Source: Notolepis coatsorum (Eukaryota > Chordata > Actinopteri > Aulopiformes > Paralepididae). From it: a stretch of DNA of 64,000 nucleotides. Under the pieces are notes generated by a model that ran no database searches, was not told where the DNA came from, and saw nothing but the letters and a program-made list of their open reading frames with translations. Every line of letters begins with the position of its first letter. Position 1 is the first letter of the stretch. Shown here in pieces: positions 60,331-64,000 of the stretch. The stretch spans positions 57,934,873 through 57,998,872 of the forward strand of contig OZ020592.1 of assembly GCA_963971535.1 (NCBI GenBank), read 5' to 3'. The translations under genes were made by a program, and so were the position numbers.

Positions 60331-60504
60331 CTATACAAGAGGAAGACAGGCGATCAGAGATGAGTTAGACATGTCCTGTTACTTAAACTACTACAGTAGG
60401 TAGAGATGTAATGTTATATAATATATTAGACATGTAATGTTATAATACTACAGTATGTTAGAGATGTAATGTTATATAATATATTAGAGATGTAATGTTA
60501 TAAA

Positions 60505-60590
60505 CGGGGCTACCGTGGACAGGGTGAGCAGCTTCAAGTACCTGGGGGTCCACATCTCAGAAGACCTGACATGGACAACACACATAGACG
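60505..60590 (+). mobile_element. Rex1-like LINE coding fragment
   Basis: Encodes VDRVSSFKYLGVHISEDLTW then TTHIDD, the segment after the RT palm, matching ERVNSFKYLRAYISEDLTWT of the copy at 43779. Confidence 0.75.
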
Positions 60591-60591
60591 A

Positions 60592-60669
60592 TAGCGGCAC
60601 GGTGGTGTAGTGGTTAACACTGTCCCCTCACAGCAAGAAGGTCCAGGGTTCGATTCCCGCTTGGGGACC
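60592..60669 (+). mobile_element. tRNA-like SINE head
   Basis: A-box-like GGTGTAGTGGTTAACACTG and B-box GGTTCGATTCC at tRNA spacing. No CCA end or paired acceptor stem, so a SINE rather than a tRNA gene. It abuts a TIR element at 60670. Confidence 0.65.
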
Positions 60670-61090
60670 AGGGCCCTCATTCATCAACGTGTGCGTAGAA
60701 TATGTTCTATTTCCACACGTAAGCACAGAATGTAGAATCAGTGTACGCACAGGAAAATCGGGATTCACCACACGTGCGTACGCAGGTTCTACGCACACCT
60801 GTCATGATGAATATGACTTTGATCCTACGTTTGAGCTTGTGCACTGTTTTAAGTATTTGCATACCAGAACCGCCCCGATTAACCATATACGGTAATGGAC
60901 ACCCCCATGAAATGTGGAAGAATGGACTAAACCGAGGGTGTTGTACACTGTCGGATATTATACCTATTAACTTCCTAAAAGACCATTGCTGCCTGGACAC
61001 CGCACACACTAATAAAGACCATCAACCACTGTTTTGCCATTGCCCGTTAGTGTCATTAATGCATGCTGGAATAAGAATGCCTTTCTTAAT
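60670..61090. mobile_element. Truncated copy of the GGGCCCTCATTCATC element
   Basis: Starts with GGGCCCTCATTCATCAACGT and matches the right end of 35707-37226 in reverse, through 'accgccccgattaaccatat' and 'actaataaagacc'. The second TIR is not found. Confidence 0.75.
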
Positions 61091-62117
61091 TTATTTTTAA
61101 TATTAATAATTATTATAATACAATAAAAGACAGCTCCGTCTTTTAATACACAGTAACGTCAAATAAATACTACAGTCCCCGCTGAAATAAAGGTTCTGCA
61201 CCACATACCAGCAGACCCGCCTGGGAGAAATGCGAGGCCCTGTGCGAGATTTAAACGCAAGGCCCCCCCCCCCCCCCCCCCAAAAGGTAAAAAAATTAAA
61301 ATAAAAATAAAATATATATATAATTTTTATTTTTATTTTTTTTCATACAGTTAACATATTCGTAAATAATAGCGCTGCCCGAGGCTGGGCATGATACAGT
61401 CAACATATAGCAAGAGAGAGAGCGAGCGAGAGCTCCCGTTCTACAGTCAATATACAGTGTACAGAGAAAGAGACACATTGGAAAGAAATTGAAATGCTAT
61501 TTGGCCCTAAACAGAGAGTACACAGTGGCAGAATACCTGAGCACTGTGACTGAAGATCCTTGACTAGGTACAGACTCAGCGAGCACAGCCTAGCCATCGA
61601 GAAAGGCCGCCATAGGCAGACTGTGTGTGTTAGAAAGAGAGAGAGAGAGAGAGAGAGAGCATGTGTGTTAGAGAAAGAGCATGTATGAGAGAGATAAGCA
61701 AAGATGACCCCATAAAGGATATTCAACTTTTAATGAAAGAACAAAACAGAAGGAAAAGATAACTTCACAAAGGCAACATGAATATACATAGATCCAAAAG
61801 GACAAAGATCAACACTTAAATCCAAAGAGAAGAGGGTCCAGAGAAAACAAAGCAGCAAGGAGCCAATGGCCGACAGCTAAAGGCTAGCCAGGTAGGCTAC
61901 TGACACCAGGCCACACACAGCTTTGGCCAACGGCCCAACGCTACCCAAGCTACACAAACGACCAAGACAATGAATTCACACACAGCACATGTCGTATCTC
62001 CAAATGTTGTGAAGTAACATATGTTTTGCCTGGAAAAAAACATCGTTATTAACAAAACATTCGGGAGGGGAAGGAAGGAAGAGTGGGGTAATGTCATGAC
62101 ATTTTCATTAATCTTAC
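61091..62117. other. No gene recognised; low-complexity tracts
   Basis: Includes a C-run (61267-61281), an AT palindrome-like stretch (61285-61345) and an (AG)n run (61636-61660). No coding region seen. Confidence 0.4.
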
Positions 62118-62486
62118 CTGCACCAAGGAACGCAGGGCGAAAGGCCGCAACACAGGTCTCCACGTTGACGAAAGGCCTCTCGCTGTCGGGACAAAAATAA
62201 GCTATGGCCAGAGCCTTGTCATGGTGCAGGCCCGACTACATCTACGGCTAATGTCAATGGTCGTACTGTAGCACAAGCTAACAGCTAACTCAAGGCTAAC
62301 TGATAGCATCAAACGAACGTTCCCAGCCGAGCGCAGCCGGCAGCTAACTGGCTAACAGTTAGCTCAACCAGGCTATCGCTAACCATTAGCTAACGCAGAA
62401 GCAAGCTATGCGGCTACATACAGGTGCTGACACCACACACCGTTAGCTACTAGTAGTACTACAACAGCTAGTCGGCCAGTTTAGCT

Positions 62487-62521
<35 letters not shown>

Positions 62522-62637
62522 TCCACGGCGGGAATAGAGTTAATAGAATAGGTTAAAAACTCACCAAACGTCCAAGAGGATGGAGACAACCGCGTGGAGT
62601 TGACGAAGTTCATCTGCCAAACGACCATCCTCTTCAT
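62118..62637 (-). CDS. Candidate first coding exons of an unrecognised minus-strand gene
   Basis: An ATG at 62637 opens MKRMVVWQMNFVNSTRLSPS then SWTF and a GTGAGT donor (exon end 62565). A downstream acceptor (GTCCCGACAG) at 62183 and donor CAG|GTAAGA at 62117 bound 65 bases that continue the frame without a stop. The surroundings (62200-62760) are rich in GTTAGC/GCTAAC motifs often seen near fish gene starts. No family recognised; low certainty. Confidence 0.2.
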
Positions 62638-62792
62638 CTTGGCTGCATGCATTGTCTCTAGGTTAGCTAACGCTAGTTAGCCTTTAGCTAAGCTAGCTAC
62701 TAGCCGACATCATCATGGCTATATCCCGACTGAACCACACTTAATATTATAACGTAGCTAAAGCTAACTAGCTGTCCCTGTCTTTAGCCGGG

Positions 62793-63744
62793 ATGGCTAG
62801 CTTGAACCTAAGCAAAACAGAATTGCTCCACCTGCCGGCCAAATCCTCCCCCCTGACCGACCTCTCCATCACAGTCGAGAATGCTGCTGTGACCGCGTCG
62901 CCGACCGCCAAGAACCTTGGTGTTGTCCTCGACGACCAGTTGAACTTCTCTGCTCACATCGCAGCGACAACCAGAACCTGCAGATTCCTCCTGAGCAACG
63001 TCAGAAGGATACGCCCCTTCCTGACAAAAGAAGCCACCCAACTCCTCGTCCAATCAACAGTCATCTCCCGCCTCGACTACTGCAACGCACTGCTAGCTGG
63101 CCTCCCGGCCACTGCCACCAAGCCTCTTCAACTCATTCAAAATGCAGCGGCCCGCCTGATCTCAAACCTACCGAAGTCAGCCCATGTCACCCCACTTCTT
63201 AGGGACCTGCACTGGCTCCCCATTGCTGCACGTATCCGCTTCAAGGCCCTCGACCTAGCATACCGTGCGGCAAAGGGAACCGCTCCCGCCTACCTCTGGT
63301 CAATGGTCTCTAACTACACACCCTCAAGACCCCTACGCTCTGCGTCTTCTGGCCGCCTCAGATCTACTCCTATCCAAGCTCCCGGAGGGTCATCAAAGAG
63401 AAGCCGCCTATTCTCAGTCCTTGCCCCACAATGGTGGAATGAACTACCCATCCCAGTTAGGACAGCCGAATCCCGTCCAATCTTTCGCCGTCGACTAAAG
63501 ACTCACTTCTTCAACCATTATCTGAAATGATAAAAAAAAAAAAAAAATCTAACCCCGACTAACCTTAATGTCATGCACTTGTCCTAATAAACTAACCTAC
63601 ACTGTAACACGCAACACTTTGATGAACATTGTTACTCAGCTGATAGAGTTATACCCTTCTTGCTGTCTTGTCGCACAGAACTTGTAAGTCGCTTTGGATA
63701 AAAGCGTCAGCTAAATGACTAAATGTAAATGTAAATGTAAATGA
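62793..63744 (+). mobile_element. L2 (Maui-type) LINE 3' fragment
   Basis: It starts inside the RT C-terminal domain (LNLSKTELLHLPAKSSPLTD) and is open to the stop at 63528-63530 (FRRRLKTHFFNHYLK). Then come an A-run, the 3' UTR and an (ATGTAA)n tail. Very similar to the copy at 21801-24088, which implies both are young. The residues before LNLSK are host sequence. Confidence 0.92.
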
Positions 63745-63844
63745 ACTGTCTAACATGCAACAACTTTCATCTTCAGTCCATCTGCCGAACGATGTCCTCT
63801 TCATCTTGGCTGGCAAAACATCCAATGCTGCACTCGCGAAATAG

Positions 63845-64000
63845 TCAGACGCTAGTGATGGGTCGGTCATGAGCGACTCGTTCATAAGAGCCGATTCATT
63901 GGCGTGAGCGTGAGTAGAATCGCTCACGTCTGGCAATGAGTCGGTTCACGCCCCCCCCCCCAGACACACACAATGAACTCAACAGACGCTACCTTACCTG
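63845..64000. repeat. Part of a TIR-type repeat at the window edge
   Basis: 'gtgatgggtcggtcatgagc' and repeated 'gagtcggttcacg'/'gccgattcattgg' motifs are common at the ends of fish DNA transposons. The other end is outside the window. Confidence 0.35.

Noticed and set aside
60592..60669. tRNA gene candidate (also heads at 5570, 25642, 56322)
   Set aside because: A- and B-box present, but no intact cloverleaf or acceptor stem, and A-rich tails and target duplications mark them as SINEs.

Overview
The window is eukaryotic and almost certainly from a teleost fish. It holds five spliced coding exons of a vertebrate kinase gene, and it is packed with repeat families typical of fish genomes: L2/Maui, Rex1-like and L1-type LINEs, BEL/Pao-like LTR elements, hAT and piggyBac-like elements, tRNA-derived SINEs and long AAT/AC/TG microsatellites. 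No bacterial features such as operons, ribosome binding sites or CRISPR are present. Repeat classification here rests on protein motifs, terminal structures and target-site duplications (TSDs) read by eye; no database search was possible.

Layout. (1) 606-6938, minus strand: the 5' part of chuk (IKK-alpha), exons 1-5, running off the left edge. Intron 2 carries a hAT element that itself contains a 997-bp palindrome and a SINE. (2) 8617-39205: one 2A-peptide-bearing LINE ('LINE-A', minus strand) split into two pieces by a 1.5-kb TIR element and by a 26-kb LTR-bounded block (9741-35701, 5-bp TSD ATCAT). (3) That block is a small BEL/Pao-like LTR element stuffed with later insertions: a 9.5-kb gag-only LTR element (11164-20677, TSD ATAC), an L2 LINE (TSD GCTAC), a hAT (8-bp TSD), a LINE-A copy carrying a SINE, and a 7.5-kb L1 (18-bp TSD). 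With these removed, the BEL-like element keeps a Gag coiled coil and a short Pol-like piece fused in frame to an intronless copy of the host ribosome-biogenesis gene RRP15. This is the most striking finding in the window.

(4) 39231-49400, minus strand: a decayed, unnamed multicopy gene with PIN/FEN-like acidic motifs and a C-terminal cysteine-rich CXC-like domain. It is cut apart by a Rex1-like LINE with an intact 991-codon ORF, a LINE-A copy and a small TIR element. (5) 50097-50960: a second long palindrome, with a 9-bp TSD. (6) 51550-53640: telomere-like CCTTAA-rich duplication, a tandem array of LINE-A 3' stubs and a 9-bp minisatellite. (7) 53640-64000: LINE fragments, hAT/MITE elements, microsatellites and a few short candidate exons of unrecognised host genes on the minus strand (57.2, 60.0-60.3 and 62.1-62.6 kb).

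Apart from chuk, the coding potential belongs to mobile elements or decayed sequence. Because the insertions are nested with clean TSDs, relative ages can be read directly: LINE-A is older than the BEL-like element (LTRs about 2% divergent), which is older than the gag-only element (LTRs differ by only a handful of changes over 1.39 kb).
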